Below are positions 1 through 14,900 of a stretch of 64,000 bases of DNA, piece by piece (the stretch's first letter is position 1; each line of letters starts with the position of its first letter). The stretch is from Turritopsis dohrnii (taxonomy: Eukaryota > Cnidaria > Hydrozoa > Anthoathecata > Oceaniidae). The stretch is taken from NCBI GenBank assembly GCA_027922465.2, contig BQMF02000482.1, positions 1 to 64,000 on the forward strand, read 5' to 3'. A model generated the notes under the pieces. It worked only from the letters and a program-made list of their open reading frames with translations. It had not been told where the DNA came from and did not search any database. The position numbers and the translations under genes were made by a program.

Positions 1-557
1 GATTATTTAAGAAGGAACCCGTGTAAATTTGACTAATTTGTTTAAAAAAATGATGTATACTGAGAATGATTTTGTTTTTTCTCGAATGCTGAAAATGGGT
101 CCGTATTTACGCCCATGGGCTTGAATCCGGATTTAAGCCCATGGGCGTAAATCTGAAGGGGCTTAAAAACGGGTAATAGGGTAGGAGGAGGAGTAGTAGT
201 AGGAGTCCAAGGGTGTTTTAATACGGTATTCGCTTTCGCTGCTACCGTAATTAACCAGAAACCCAAAAGTTTAGTTTTTTTTATCAAATGTGCTAAAGGG
301 GCTTTTTTTATAAAAGAAACAACGCGTAGAAGGGTCCATTGTTTTTTACTCAACATTCACTAACCCACACTCCGCCAAAGAGGCTTTTAACTTCCGCCTT
401 ATCATGATGGTGAATCCAGTAGGCAAATCGTCGAAAATCCACTGTGATGAAGACCATTCTTATTGAATTATAAGTGCATATTTCTATAGAATTGCACTCC
501 TTCGCATTGATCTTACAACAAATCTGCCCAATGGGAAGGAAATACTAAATAACCAAC
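1..557. repeat. Repeat-rich stretch at window edge
   Basis: No exon is recognisable here, although the last exons of the minus-strand RMND1 gene should lie in this direction. Positions 105-152 form a nearly perfect 48-bp palindrome centred on ATCCGGAT (one mismatch per arm), with CGCCCATGGGC in each arm. Positions about 170-245 hold an AGG/AGT-rich microsatellite joined to a unit that recurs inverted at about 19,435-19,525, so this is an interspersed repeat. The open frames here read through the repeat and resemble no protein. Confidence 0.6.
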
Positions 558-3500
558 CTTAATGTGAGAAGTTCTCCCATCTTTTGAAGCACCTCCTTTC
601 TTGTCATCCCTATTTTTGAGCCACGCTTTAAGACCTTCACAAAAAAAAAAAAAAAAAAAAAAACACTAAACATTCTGATGATATTGATAAAATATGATTG
701 ATATACAATACTGAAATTGTCGAATATAGGAAATCATATTCTCTTCAGTCAAAGGACAAGAAGAGCGAAGAAGAGCATTTCTATTGAAATAGTGTGTATA
801 TTACTATAGAATTACACTCCTTTGCAGCAGTTTTTTTTACCAATGTTGAGCCTATTCTAGTATTTGGTACTTTTTTTATGAACTGGGAAAACACATCTTC
901 TGCGCGTTAACCAAATAAATAGGTTCCTTCCAATAAAAGGTCCCCAAAAACTATTGCCAAAAGTCTTGAAAAACACAAAACCAATCTACTTTTGTACCAC
1001 CAATACATAAAATGATTGCCACAAATAATTCTAAATTTTTGCTAGTTTAGCCTCATCTCTTTAAGTTTTTTGCAAGAAGCTTTCGAATCTCTTCAAGCAG
1101 TTCATTATATCAAGCCCTTTAATCATTTAACTTATATTTTATTTAATTCATTTTAATTTAAAAATGTGTCGCTACTTATATTGCTTATGTTTCTGCAGCA
1201 GATTTTAGGTAATTTTGGAAATAAAAATAGCAAATAAGAACAAAATAGTGAAGTAAACAGAGGGAGAAACAAATAAATCAATGGGTAAAAATTTCAAAGA
1301 AAAAGACAAAAGAATATAAGGCTAGGAAAAGTATCAGATAAAGTATCAGATTTATTGTAGGAAATTATAATCTATTGTTAATTCATAAAAAGATAGAACA
1401 AACCTAATTAAAATAATTTTTCCTTCAACTAGTAATCAGCCCTCTGAATTTCATTATTAGGTCTGCCACAGAAGTGGGTGCTCCCCCAAGAATTCCTCAA
1501 AAGGTCTCAGCTCCCATGTACTTTTTGGCAATGTTTGGATTTACCTCCCACCAAATATCTTGGGTGGGGTGAGGGGTTGTAACCATGTCTTAGATTACTA
1601 GACTTTCCCCCATACCTTTGTTTAAACCCTGCATCAAAGCCATTCTTTATATCAAATAGATGTAACTCATTATGGGTTTTGATTTTTCAAATTCCTGGTC
1701 TACAATTTCAGTAGTGAAAGTAAGAGGATTCTAGTATATCCAAATAGATTAATTTGGCTCTTCACCTAGAACTGCGTATAATATAAATGCATTACGTCAA
1801 CACAAATAAAAGGCAGGACATCATAAACCGCTTTCTCATAAACCACAACATGGCGTGAAGATTATTGAAGTCAACTTTGCAAGTACTTTAAATATAATAT
1901 TGCAAAACCTCTAAGGAATACACGACAAGCTTGCATCAATTACCTTTGGGATGTGTTCAAGTGATTCGGAGAATTCTTCCAGGGATGATTCCCACATTGC
2001 TAACTTCACTGTAAACATGAAAACTCATCATTAAAAGAATATAGCAGAAGACATTTATTGAGTTTCGTATCAACACTGCATTGTGACCTAGTCAACATTG
2101 CTAGCCTCATTATGATGAAATATTGAATTAATAATCTAATTACATATCAATGCAGTTATTCAAAATGTCGACACTTAACTGCGATTTGGATATGAGAAAG
2201 GAGGCAGACGGTGTTGATTTTGATGACGATATACAGTGCTTAAGCTGATCCTCAAGAATAATGTTCAATCAAGTTGGCAAAACCATCAAAATGTCACAGC
2301 GATGAAGAGCACTTTCATTGAAACAGCATGCATATTTCCATAGAAATGCACTTCTTCACAGTGATACAGTGCTTCAGTTGATCCTCAAGAATAATGTTTA
2401 ACATTTCAAAAGCAGCTATTCAAATAACAAACATTAACACTTTGAAAGAACAAGTTCATTCTTGTTTGAAGTAAGAAAAAAACTATTTCTCTTTTGTCTG
2501 TTCCCGTAATTTGGTTATCTCCATCATCATTATTGTACAAGTAACAAAAACTGCAATGCAAATTATGTTTAGACTAAATTAAAAGCCAACCCAGTTGGCA
2601 AAATTGACAAAATGTCACTGCAATGAAGCACTTTCATTGAAATGACATGTATATTTCCATAGAAATGCACTTCTTCGCAGTGATTTTTCAAGAAATTTGC
2701 TCATTCAAATTTGTGAATGTTGTCACAAATATTTAAATGTCATGCCTGTGAACCCCGAAGTTATCATTTGACTAAATTGTATTTTACTCTTTGAGAAGGA
2801 AGAAAGCTTGTTTATAAGTCTTGTCAACAAATAAAAGATAAAAAAAAGACATTCAAGAAATTCTTCTTCAACTTGGTTGTGTGTGGAATCATATAACAAC
2901 GTGTATTTAACGTGTATTTAATCAATTTATACAAAATCATATTTTCGTTTTTCATTGTAGATTTCTTTAATTTTCGTTTTCCTTGTTTAGATTTCCACTT
3001 CCTGAAATGGAATTAACTGTGGTCGCAGTAATTACATCAAAAACTTTTTATGGCAGTTGGTACTTTTTTCCATCCACAAATTTTAGTGCCTACATGAGTT
3101 TTCTTTACATGATTTTTTCGCATTAAAAAAATAGTGGTATCTTCAACTACTTTTGATTCCTATTATTCCATTTCTGAGATGGAAAGCAGGAATTATGGGA
3201 ACTGAGGAGTTTTGATTGTTTTACGAACTCAAATGAAGACTTGTTCTATAGTAAGAAACCAACTTACCTGACAAAGCTAAAGCATTAGAAAATGTGAATT
3301 TTTCCAGCAACAATTGATTTTGTGAACTTGAATTATTTAGATGAATATTCTCATCAACTAATGAAGTGGCGTCTCTGAAAGAGAAATAAGTAAATAGTTG
3401 ATTTCAACGGCAAAGAAGAACAGTTTAATAAAAGTGAGAGTATGGAAATAGAAACACAAGCGTTTTCAATATTAAAGAAAATTATAATGATTTCAACCTG

Positions 3501-5046
3501 CCAGAATTTCTCAGCATAATTCTCACAGACATTTTGAATTTGTGATAAACATCCATGCGAATTTTAGATCCAAATGTCAGCAAAACATTGAAAGAAAATC
3601 TTTGATAATCATCATGATGTCGTATGAAGAAGTAAATGAATCACAAAGGAATCTCAAAACATCTCTAACTCAAACTTGCAACGAGTTGGCAATAGTTTAT
3701 TGATTCTCATTATGATGGTATGCAATTTCAGCTGCCTATCTATTTCCTTGGAACGATTACAGAATCACAAGATAGAGTCGCTTTACACCCTGAGCATTTT
3801 GTTTGTTTTGTTTTTTCTTTTTGAGCAGATTGTTTATATAAAATTAGATGTTTAATTGCTCATTTTAATTGAACCCGCAAACAGGCGAACTACCTTGTCT
3901 CTACGACATTTAACTGCTCATATTCTTCTTCAGTCACACTAGACTCATATGAACCAAACTCATACGGCAGTAACAATTTGCGTACCTTTATGATCTATAA
4001 AAAAAGGCTACCAAGTTGATAGGAGAAGCAATTTTGATGAATCAGTTTCTGTAAAAATTTTGAGTTACCTCATCTTGATGCATGTTCCAACATACAAAAG
4101 ATCCTAAACGCCTAAAGAAAGACTCTAATTGTAATTTGTAATTCTATTTTATCATAAACCAAAAAAAATGGTGTCACTCCATTTCTACCTGAAAAAGAAT
4201 ATACCAGCTTTTTCTTTTTCATTATCACTAGAAACAGCCACGTGCAACACATCTGTAGCATCTGAATAATCAAAACGCTAAGTAAATGAGTTAAGGGCTC
4301 CAGTTAGGCCTCACAGATGACGTATAATGTCATTTTCCCATTCAAGTAAATCACATTCAATTTCCCAATTACGTCTGGATTTTTGACTTTGTCCCCTGTA
4401 ACCTTACATCGGTTCTTACACAACATCCCCTAAGATCCCAAGCTGAAAGGTGAAAGCAATTTCCCAATACAGTGAAAAACGTCATGTTTCCAAAATTTCT
4501 GGCTAATGACCTGGAGATCTTCACAAAAATAATACAATAGCAAAGCAAAGGCTTGATCAATTTAGTTTTCTTCCCATTACAGGACATGAAAAGGAGCTGA
4601 AATATTTTCATTACCTGTGGGTAGGCTTGTGATATGAAATTTGTTTGGATTTTGCTGAAGGAACGTCTTTAAACTTTCCAGGTTATATGATTCGCTTGTT
4701 GAATATGCAGTGCACAATTTGAAATTCTTCATGAAAAAACACGTTAAACAAAATAGAATCAGTAATAATAGTGCGTTGGGAAAATAAAACTCATTATTTG
4801 GATTATTACGTCCAGCTAGATAAAGGGTTATGATTTTTTTTCACATATAATTGACAGTAAAACACAAATAGGAAAAACACTTACCTCTAAATTAGCTGAA
4901 TCAGATTTTGATAGTCTTACACGATGAAGGGCGGATGAATACCTAACATATGGCAGCTGGAGTGAAGGTATAGGTAGAGGCCTCCAGATTGCCCTTAAAG
5001 CCAATCCAGATCTGGCACACATGTAACAATATTTAGAAAGCTTCAT
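558..5046 (-). CDS. RMND1: RMND1 (DUF155 mitochondrial protein), 3' end outside window
   Basis: RMND1 is an inner-mitochondrial-membrane DUF155 protein that supports mitochondrial translation. Eight coding exons were read by eye: 5046-4885, 4726-4615, 4261-4189, 4111-4069, 3994-3894, 3374-3268, 2008-1944 and 634-558. All introns are GT-AG and every phase agrees, giving 246 codons plus two bases. The first 54 residues are rich in Arg, Ser and Leu and nearly free of acid, as expected of a mitochondrial presequence. DUF155 hallmarks are the stretch around GIFFF, the EKFTFSNALALSVKLAMWE core, and TRKEVLQKMGELL in the last visible exon. Vertebrate RMND1 is about 450 aa, so roughly 100 C-terminal residues, including the membrane anchor, should lie left of position 1. 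The family call is by resemblance; the exon boundaries are inference from splice signals and phase. Confidence 0.85.
2616..2682. repeat. Short fold-back repeat, best of four copies
   Basis: A palindromic unit of about 67 bp whose arms read CACTGCAATGAAG and CTTCTTCGCAGTG, with an inner CATTGAAAT/ATTTCCAT pairing. Diverged copies lie at about 442-515, 757-825 and 2295-2363. The last two also share the flank AGTTGGCAAAA. All lie in RMND1 introns or 3' of its visible exons. No protein is encoded. Confidence 0.7.
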
Positions 5047-5972
5047 AATTTACTGGTGTACAATTACTGAAGGAACAAATGAATTCATGGTTATGCTTAA
5101 TAATAAATTTTTCACTATGAAAGCCACAAAATTATAAGAACTGATACTACATCATGTTATTCAAGTATATTTGTTTCCATCACAGTATTGCAGAAGGAAT
5201 TATCCAACTGGAAAAGGAATTGGTCCAAGGAGAATCAACGTCAAATTTTAACAAATAAAATGGATTTATTCAAATACTTCGAAAATTTCTATTTCACTCT
5301 AAATAAGCATTTTAAGTTATGCTCCACAGCTAACTGTTATTACAGTTGTGACGCGACGTATGTACATCACTTTCAAAGTACATATGGATGAAGACAGCAT
5401 TCTTCATCATTCTTATTATTTTTAAAATTAAAACCTTGTATAGATTAAACAATGTGAAACAAAAAGAAAAGCAATACTATGGAAATATAAAAAAAACATT
5501 AGATATTAATTCTCCTTTAATATACATGATACCATCACTATAAACATGTCCAACAAATTAATCTTTTGCATAACAAATTACAAACGAAGTTCAAAAAAAT
5601 AAGAACTTTAAACAAACTTAGCTTTTTCTATTAGATACATTTTACAAAATTTGCATTGTACTTGTGAGGTTTCTAAGAACCAATTTGCAATGAGCCATCG
5701 TTATTGAAGACAACAAGTAAACCCGAAGTAAACATCAGATCACAAACGTAAATGGAAATGGAAACAAAAAATTAACAGAATGGCATGATACTTGTTTGAT
5801 GTGTTCACATATCCTTACCAACATTTTATTACGAGTCAGAAAAACCAAAAATAAATTAAACAGAAAAAATAAGTTAGAATTCCTTATGTACAATAAATCA
5901 ACAACTTCTAAAGAACTGCTATTATGAATAATATAAATCCTCATTTGACATTTTACTCGAAGCTAAAATATT
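5047..5972. other. Intergenic stretch between RMND1 start and HSF2BP stop
   Basis: About 0.9 kb between two genes on the same strand. It should hold the RMND1 promoter and the HSF2BP 3' UTR. It is AT-rich, and I recognise no conserved coding segment or repeat in it. Confidence 0.6.
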
Positions 5973-8900
5973 TCACTGTTCTCGCAACAGTGACTTCATG
6001 TCGGTTAACAATTCTTGAAGAGAATCGCGAACCTAGAACACAAAAAAGTAATGAAGCACTGGTGCCACTTTACGCATTAGGCCTTCTCATTACTGGTACA
6101 AATATTTTTCCTTGATTTCCTTGGTAAGAAGTGATTGCTTCTTATATGAGTGACATATGTGTTTAATATGAAGCAAGAGATAATGTACGAATACCAGAAC
6201 ATTATCACAAGTTGTTGCTTGTTTTCCTTGATTTCCTTGGTAAGAAGTGATTGCTTCTTATATGAGTAACATATATGTGTTTAATATGAAGCAAGAGATA
6301 ATGTACGAATACCAGAACATTATCACAAGTTGTTGCTTATTTTAAAACATTAGAATGCATCATCTTTTAACAGAAATCAAAAAATTTTAACTAGAAAGTA
6401 AAATACCTACCTCTTCACGAGCAATCTGTGCAAGCGATCTGAGTTTCTCAACGGTCACCTAAAAGGATAATCAACTACACCATCACACTGAGACTGAGGA
6501 TGGATGGATGAGGATAAAACTGTGGCTCTGTTAAGTTAAATTTTTCACCACTTTACAAGCATCACACAGTTAATGGGTTGGTAGATGAACTTAATGATAT
6601 TTCACTGGTTCACAGAATTCACGTTTATTTAACTGAGTTGAGCTGCCCTTATCTAATGTGAAACTAGGGTAATGACATCGGGTTAATTGCACAGTGGATA
6701 GAGCAATCACCCATCAAGCAATCGGTCATGGCTTCAATTCCCACTCTATGCATTAGGTCGGCTAGTTAGGTTTCAACTGGTCATTATCTAATGTAATCTA
6801 ATTGATTGATCTAATAATATATACATATACGCATTGCCTTTTAAAATGATTGAAAAATACATTGTATGGAATACATACATGATACATAATACACTGTCAT
6901 TGCTTTTTAACAAAAGATTTATGAACACACACATACTTTACAAATACAAACTTTAATGATTTTAAACTTCAAAAAACATAAGGCCAAGAAATGATTTCAA
7001 AACACCTAAGCACTTAAATTAAAAGTTTTCTTACAAGTTCCATGATTGAATGTGCTGTTTCTAAACAATCAGGTTCGTACAAAATAGATTGAACAATTCT
7101 AAAAAAATAACACACAAAATAAGAGTGTTATTACAGCAATTACAATGAGAAATTTGAATTTACATGTTGAATATCTGGTTTTGTACCTAACTGCCTGCAG
7201 ACGATTGTCAGAACATTTATCTCCTGAAATAAAAAAGGGTTAGGATAATCACATGTAGTGTCCAAAAAAACCCAAAACACTATAAAGTTGCCTTATATGG
7301 AAATATATATATGGCATTTGATTCATATATAAGTGCTTCAAAAATCACACCGATGAAAACTTTGTCGTCATTTTGGTATTATTTTCAAATTGTTCAGTGA
7401 TGTTTTAGGTAGAAATCATTTAAGAAATAACATTAAACAAAACAATATGGATAACTTTAACAAACTTTCTTACCTTCAATTATTGAGGCAAGCAAATGAA
7501 AAAAGCCTTTGTTGGAACAAATCAGCTTTAAGCCTTTTAAGTTTATACTAGAAAAGAAAATCCTTTTTACAATAATTTTATCCATCCAGTTGAAGATAAT
7601 GAACCATTAGAATGATTAATGACTTGAAATAAATTTATTTCCCATTTAAAAAAAAAAAAATGAACCATTATAATATGAAATGGACAGCAGAAAGGTGTTT
7701 TACCACAGCACCACACAACACAAAGCACAGGTGAAAAGGGAAAAAAGAAGCAAAATAAACAAAAATAGAAACATACATTATTGGATATAGCATTAATATA
7801 GTAACACAATCCACTTACTCACTAAAGGATTTTACCTGGTATTGTAAAGAGTTTTCAAAATAAGATTTTTAAGCTTCATCCATGGATTTTCTGTTCCCCG
7901 TAAGTCCTTTAGCAAGCTGATTAGAAGTCCAACAACTTTGCTTCCTTCTTGGTTGGACACCAGAGATTCTCTTCCAAATGCAGAAGCAGAGATATTAGTA
8001 ATAACGCCTACTAATGCAAGAATGAATTTGTGTTCTGTATTGCCACAATTCAACTTGAGTTGATCATCCTGCAGAGCAATTGCATAGCTTTCTAAAGTAT
8101 GTGCGGCAATCTGAATGAATTCCTTTCCACAGTCCTGTAGAAAAATAACATCATTTGAAGTATGCTTTATCTAAATTGTGTTTATCTTGGAAGTACACAT
8201 TTCAACATAGCAAGAAACACTTATATATTCTAATGCAATTTGAAGCTTATAGCCTTAAGTTAATCAAAAATATTTAGCAATAATCTGTTTACAATTGAAG
8301 AAATAATTAAAACTTTTTACCCCACTTAACAAGGAAGGAATAATATCATCTTGTTGGGAAGCCCGCCAGAGTAACACACAGGTGGTACAGCCTAACTTGG
8401 CGCAGTATTCAGACTGTTCACTAGATATTGTACTCAAGTCTGAAACTTGTACCTACGTAAACAAAGTAAGAGAAATGTTTGGCAGATGAAACACAGCTGA
8501 ACATCACACAAAATATTTTATTGTACATGTTGTACATTTACTATTTTAGCACAACATAGTATAAAACTGTTGCATACTCAATGTGTACAACTAGCGTATT
8601 TACAGAGCCAAATGGCTTTCAGAGCACATGGTATTCTTTAGTATACCCATATTGTCGGATTCTGGATTTGTGCTATTATAATATCTGTTAGGGAAAAGAG
8701 TAGGTATGCCAAATGCTCTTTTTTTGCTAATCATGTCACATATCTGTTCCATGCCAATTACCAGATATGCTGAAGAACCAGCTACAAGCTTCCCAGCAGT
8801 ACTACTTCTACTGCTATATACCGTGCATCATTAGAATAAGCTAATTACAAAAATGACATGGCTTGTACTGCAAGTACTGAGTTCTTTAAAATGGTTTGGA

Positions 8901-11900
8901 AAAGATGCTTGTCAGATGAAATAATAAACAGATGAAAATTGCCTCACCCTTAAGGCAGCATTTTCCTATGAAGAAAAATAAAAAGCACCCATAACCTTTC
9001 AGGATCAAAGCAAAAACATTTGAAACAAGATAAAATGGAGTCACTACTATGTAAAGAAACAATTAAATCAAATATAATTAAAAGCTTCACTTTTACTCAA
9101 TATACCTGTCTCTCTTGCTCAATTTCACTTAGCAATAAATCATAACGTTTTTGCAAGAGGTGAAACTGTTTCTCTAATGAATTCCTTTCTGCACTGACTG
9201 TCTGATACTCTAAAAATACAAACACCTGCTATGCCACAAAATTTACTGACTGACTTTCAAATTGACTAGTGAGGTAATTCCACTATCATGCAATCAAAGT
9301 TAGCACACGAAAGATTGAAATGTGACAGTTTAAATCAAGTTAATAGAATCTATTAAGGGTCAGTTTGTTTGTTTGTGACAAAGTTTATCAAGCTTTTTTG
9401 CACCGGGCTGGACCACCATTCACATTGGCAACACAGTTTTTGATATCCTTGATTTTTTGCCCTTTGAAATGATGTTCATTAGGGTTCGGTGTATGCATTA
9501 CGTTGGTGCTCTCTACTATACAAGACAGAAATAATTTTACTGTAAGAAGACTAGAATGATATAATTCTGACCAAATTTGTCATAACAAAGCTGAGTGTTT
9601 TTCTTTACATCATTTATACTGCCACTTCTGTCAGTATAGCAGAGTCTAATCTAGGCGAAAAGAGCATCCGTTGATCTGACCCGGCCCTTCTACGTATTTT
9701 TTTAAAAAATTTATTTCACTTTAAAAACTTCAAAAATCACTCTTGTATAGGGGGTAAAAGATTTAAAACCCACCGAAATAAAGCTCAGGTTGCCCTTTTC
9801 CTAAAAAAAGTGTCCTTTTGATGTTCATAATGTGCCCTTCTCCCTTCCGCCGGACGCTGCCCTGCCTTTCTAGATTAGGCCCTGTATAGATCTTTTAGGA
9901 TTACTCTCAAATGGTCTAGTTGTAACAATAATCAGATCAAATAATGGCTTACTTTGCTACGTTAAATCTGATATCCTGCAGGAGCCAACATTGAAATATC
10001 CAAATTTTTTGGAATCAACATTAACACTTTCATTAAAACTTATTTTCAAATGGTTGTAAAAACATTTCATGAGAATAAAAGGATTTGTTCTAAACTATTG
10101 TTCTGACTAAACCTGTATCCTCAACGCCAACAACTCAATTTTCATATCAAGAACAGACCTTGCTCTTTGCACAACAGTTTTGCAGGTGAGTTAAGAAGAT
10201 CAGCGGTTAATGTCTAGAAAAAGAGCATCAGAGTAAATTATGTTCACACCCACAAACAAATTAATTATTGTAACAATGGAAAAAAAATTGACAAAGACAA
10301 CCAAAACTTGTACCTTGGGCAAGATGTCCTTCAGCAATTTTACTTCATTTTGAAGTTGCTTCAGATCTGACTTCTTGACCAAAACATACTGCTCTTTCAG
10401 TCTTTCAAGAGTTGCCTGCAAAATGTTTCATGAAAAAACACAAGATTTTTCTCAAAAGAAGGAACTACCAAGCTAAAACAAAGTAGATCAAAGCTGCATT
10501 CTTCAAAAAATTAGATAATTCTGGGTACTTTGACTTTCACATAGACAGAAAGTGTGAACATTAATAGGATGTAAAAGAAATAAAAACACTTTTAATGGCT
10601 TTTATTATCCTTTACAACTTTTTAAAAAAACCTCACGTACGCAGTTTTGATGTTGTGCCTATCGAGCAAGGTCAATAATATTTTACCTCGACTGTTCCAA
10701 TATCACTTAATGAATCTTCAGTTTGTCTGTCAATTAAATCGTTCACCAGTGAGGTAAACCCAGTGAGAACAGTCTGTAATCCACTTTTCATGCTGGCAAC
10801 CAGACCTGCCTAATTCATAACAAAAAATGAAAATTATAAGTCAAAAGCTTGTTTTCAATTTTTATTAATTGATCATTGAATACAGATTAATTAAAGACAA
10901 ATTAAGAAAAAAATAAAAATTCAATAATAGTAACTGTAAACAATTCTTAATACTGCACTCTATACTAACGTTGTACTGTGTCTCTTAACTTTATATCTTT
11001 ACTAATAAATGGTTTAAATTATTGTCACTAATATCACCAAATGGAAAATTTTAATGAAGTTAATGATTATCAGACTTTTTTAAAAAAAACGTCAAATTAG
11101 TAATTTCAAAGTTAGTTTTAACTTGCAGAAAAAATAGGAAAACAAACACTTCAGTTCAGATAACATTCAGTGACATGTTCACCAAAGTTTTACAAAGTTT
11201 TTGTTTGCCTTTTCTTCATCCTTCTCTCTGGGATTGATGTGAACAATCCTGTCGTTTTCTGATATATATGTACCAGTAAATGTAACAGGTTAATTATTGT
11301 ATTATAAAAGTAAAATCATTTAAAAGGAATTTCATTGCATTTTGTTCTTAAAGTTTCTTCACACCTTTCATTACTGGAGAGGGTTCATGGAATAATTATA
11401 CATATCTCCAATATATTAAACAGGCCTGGTCGTAAGAAAATAGACAGCCGTGTGGTCATCCCACGCCTTAATTGATGATGTCAATTATGGCGTGCGATCA
11501 AGTTTTTCATCCGTTGCCTTAAGATCGACAGTCTTTATACTGTATGATTTTCAAGTAAATTTCAATAGCAATACTATATATTTTTGTGATTTTGAAATGC
11601 ATCATGTATGAAATTGAGATTATCACGGAGAATGAGTTTAACAAGAGACAAAACAAATCGATTTTACAAGAAATAAAACGAAACGATGTAGGGCTGTAAA
11701 TAAGCGCCAGACATTGGATATTTTCCGGTAAGAATTGCACTATGTCTGACATGAGATCCTGTACTGTCGAACATAATGTCCCGTATCAGTTTACCGTCTT
11801 GTTCTATGACTGATTCTACCAGCCGTTTTTGACTCTATATCGCAACAACATTCTCCAAATTAACAGTATGCAGAATTGTATCGTAGGTGCAGGATATAAA

Positions 11901-14900
11901 CCTCATTAAAGAGGCATTGGCCGGCTTAAGACAAAAGAATTTGAGTTACTCTTGGTTATTCAAATCTGCCATGTAATTTGAGGATTAAAAAATTAGAATG
12001 ATCGAGACAACTTGTAAACATCATGGCGAAGAGGACGGAAGATTTTCATTGCTGTCGGAATTAATTTTTTCAATGTCTTGTCTATGGGCATGAATTTATT
12101 AAGGAGTATTTCAGTGCTAGTTATTGAATGAGAGTATTTGTTATTTTAAAGATATACACAGATTCGTGAGTGCCGGGTGAAACCTCTACATTCACATCTA
12201 TACATAGTTTATACAAAATAAGTTTAAATTTGCTATTGTATATAACTTGCATTACTGCTTTTGATTTTGCTGAGTCCTACCTCACAGATAATTTAGAGCA
12301 AGACGGAGAGGTCGTTTGGATTGCTTTCTTGGGTAGCATTTTTTGTTGTTAGCTTTCTAGGTATTACTACCGGAAGATCATAAAGATTCTTGAAATTACT
12401 TTCATTTATGTGGCATGTTTTGTGGCCATGGTCCATTAGTTTTGATTTTGAGTTATTTCATGTGAACTTATTTTGCTTTTCCTCTCTAGAAAACCAAAAC
12501 AAAATGTAAAAGAAAATCCATTTGCTTTTTGGCAATCACAGAAAAATATATCCTAATGAATAAGAACATTACTGGCATGGATTCAATTGCAAGCTATACA
12601 ATTTTTGAATCTACTTTGATATATTTGTACACTGTAACTGGAATAAGTTTCAACATTTAACACTGTATAAGAAAACAATTTGTTTTTAAATAGTTTTTCT
12701 CTCCTTAATTTTCATTACGCTTACTTTTTTTCTGTTTCCAAAATTTTAATAAAAACACAAATCTTGATTTTGTCAGAATGACATATCCGTTATTTCTGCC
12801 TCCTGGAGTCACTTCTGTGGCTGATCAATTTTTTGTGTTTATACATTATTGCATCTGGATAATCATTGCTAATAACTTTTGTTTTTTATTAAACATATGA
12901 AATTGTATTTGTTTTTTTTGTTTTTTTGTCATTTTTGGGCATTTCGGGCAATTTTTGGATGAAATGTTGGACATGTTTGACCAAAAGCAAAATTTGAAAA
13001 AGAAGAAAAAAATGTGTTGGATAAAAGTTTGATCCCGATCAAACTTTTCATCCAACATTTACAGCTTCATCATGTTGGATGTGTTTGACCACTTTTTCAC
13101 TTTTTCATCCAACTACCGTAGAATTCCGCAGATAGGCCCTGGGCTTATCTGATTTCGTAAGACTTTTTTGGTGGGCTTATCTGCAGGGGGGCTTATCTGC
13201 AGGGGGGCTTATCTGCGGACCTAGTTTTGTGTTAGTAAACGATAATAACACATAACAATAATCAAATGTTTTTCTATGAAATACATATGAAGTAAAATAC
13301 AATTAAAATCAGTCAGTCACTCTCTGATGAGCTAGACTCTTCTTCGAATTCGTCGTCTTCGTGTGTTTGCGGGCCTATACGCGGGGGGGCTTATACGCGG
13401 AATTCTACGGTATGTGAAAATGATGTCATTCTATTGCAAACGAATGTCATTTCGAATGTTGAAGCATTCGAATTTCGAATATTTTGAAAAATGAACAAGA
13501 CCACATTTATAAATGTCAAAACACATCACGAGTTTCAGCGCAAAGATGAGCAACAAAGAAGAAACCACGATGAGCGATAGCTCAGTGTTGATAGCATCAA
13601 TTCTGTTAAAGGGAAAGCATTCAAAAAATACCAAAACAAGAAAGGGAAAAAGTTGCTCACAAATCTCTCCTTCTTTTCCATCCATTCGCTGTTTTTCCCC
13701 CGGCACGGCCTTTCGTTGTCAGAATCCAAAAGTTCTGATAAAAAAAACAGGATAGAATATCTGCATGTCCGTCACCATCTTGAGTTTTGTTCGAAAGAGA
13801 GAATGAATGGGCATGTTTTGTTTTTACAGAAGTAGAGAATGAATGAACATAGATGTGCGATGAAATGTTGCATGATCATTATTGACCGGCACGCAATTTT
13901 CATCCAACTTCCATCCAACATTCATCCGACAAACATCCAACACGATGATGAAAATGTTGGATGAAATGTTGGACACGTTTGACCTAAGCTTTACTGGATA
14001 CGACTTCATGCATGGTTTAGTTTATATACATATATGTCCCCACACTGCTGCATTCTTATAGGAAGGAACAATTAAAAAAATCAAAGTTTAATGCATGTGT
14101 AAAATATTACTTCTGTCTTCACATTGAGTCATATGTCACAAGTCATATTTTTAGACTTCAATTAAAGGGACACTAAACTAAAAAAATCACAAGTTGATTT
14201 TTGTGTACTATTTGAAACAGCTTTAAAAATGCTGAAAGTCAGTATTTGAATTTTCAAAAAATTATTTTTCGTTCCTGAGATATTGCCGTTTAAAGGTTTT
14301 TTCGGAAACATGATCTCCATGGCAACATGGCATCACAACGTTCAAGAAGATATTGCTGACATATATTTGAATAACTCAGAATGTTTGAATGATAATTCTT
14401 AGAACATTGCATGTAGAGTGGTACATAACTGCAGTTGTGAAAATAGCAAAGAAATTTATTGCCATTGCTACTATGGCTCAGTTCCAGGTCTCTATTATTT
14501 TTTGCTGACAAAGCTATATATCAGCATCCAACACTATTACTATGGTGAATTTCGCTTTCTTACATCCAGTGGAAACTGTTCCATTTTCTAAAACTTCTTT
14601 TCCCTTACCTGAGCAGATCTCCATTATAGGTTCTTCAGCAAAAAACAGAATAGACCTGGAAACAAACCCAGGGTAACCATGGCAACAATTATTTTTAGTA
14701 ATTCGATACCTGTAAATGTTTGCCACTACATATACGAATTTCTAGCAGTGTATCACTAATACTTCTTGAGTTATTTACATATTGTATGTCAGCGATTTCT
14801 TTTTGAACATTGTGATGTCATGTTGCCATGGAGATCAAGTTTTGAGCAAAAACTTTAAATGGCAATATCTCGGGATCGAAAAATGATTTTTTAAAAATTC

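Noticed and set aside
375..460. Candidate next RMND1 exon ending in LLDSPS and a stop
   Set aside because: Splice signals are possible, but the sequence does not match the conserved RMND1 segment that should follow, and the region is repetitive.
6700..6770. Functional tRNA gene
   Set aside because: Box-like segments are present, but I could not fold acceptor and anticodon stems; a SINE relic is more likely.
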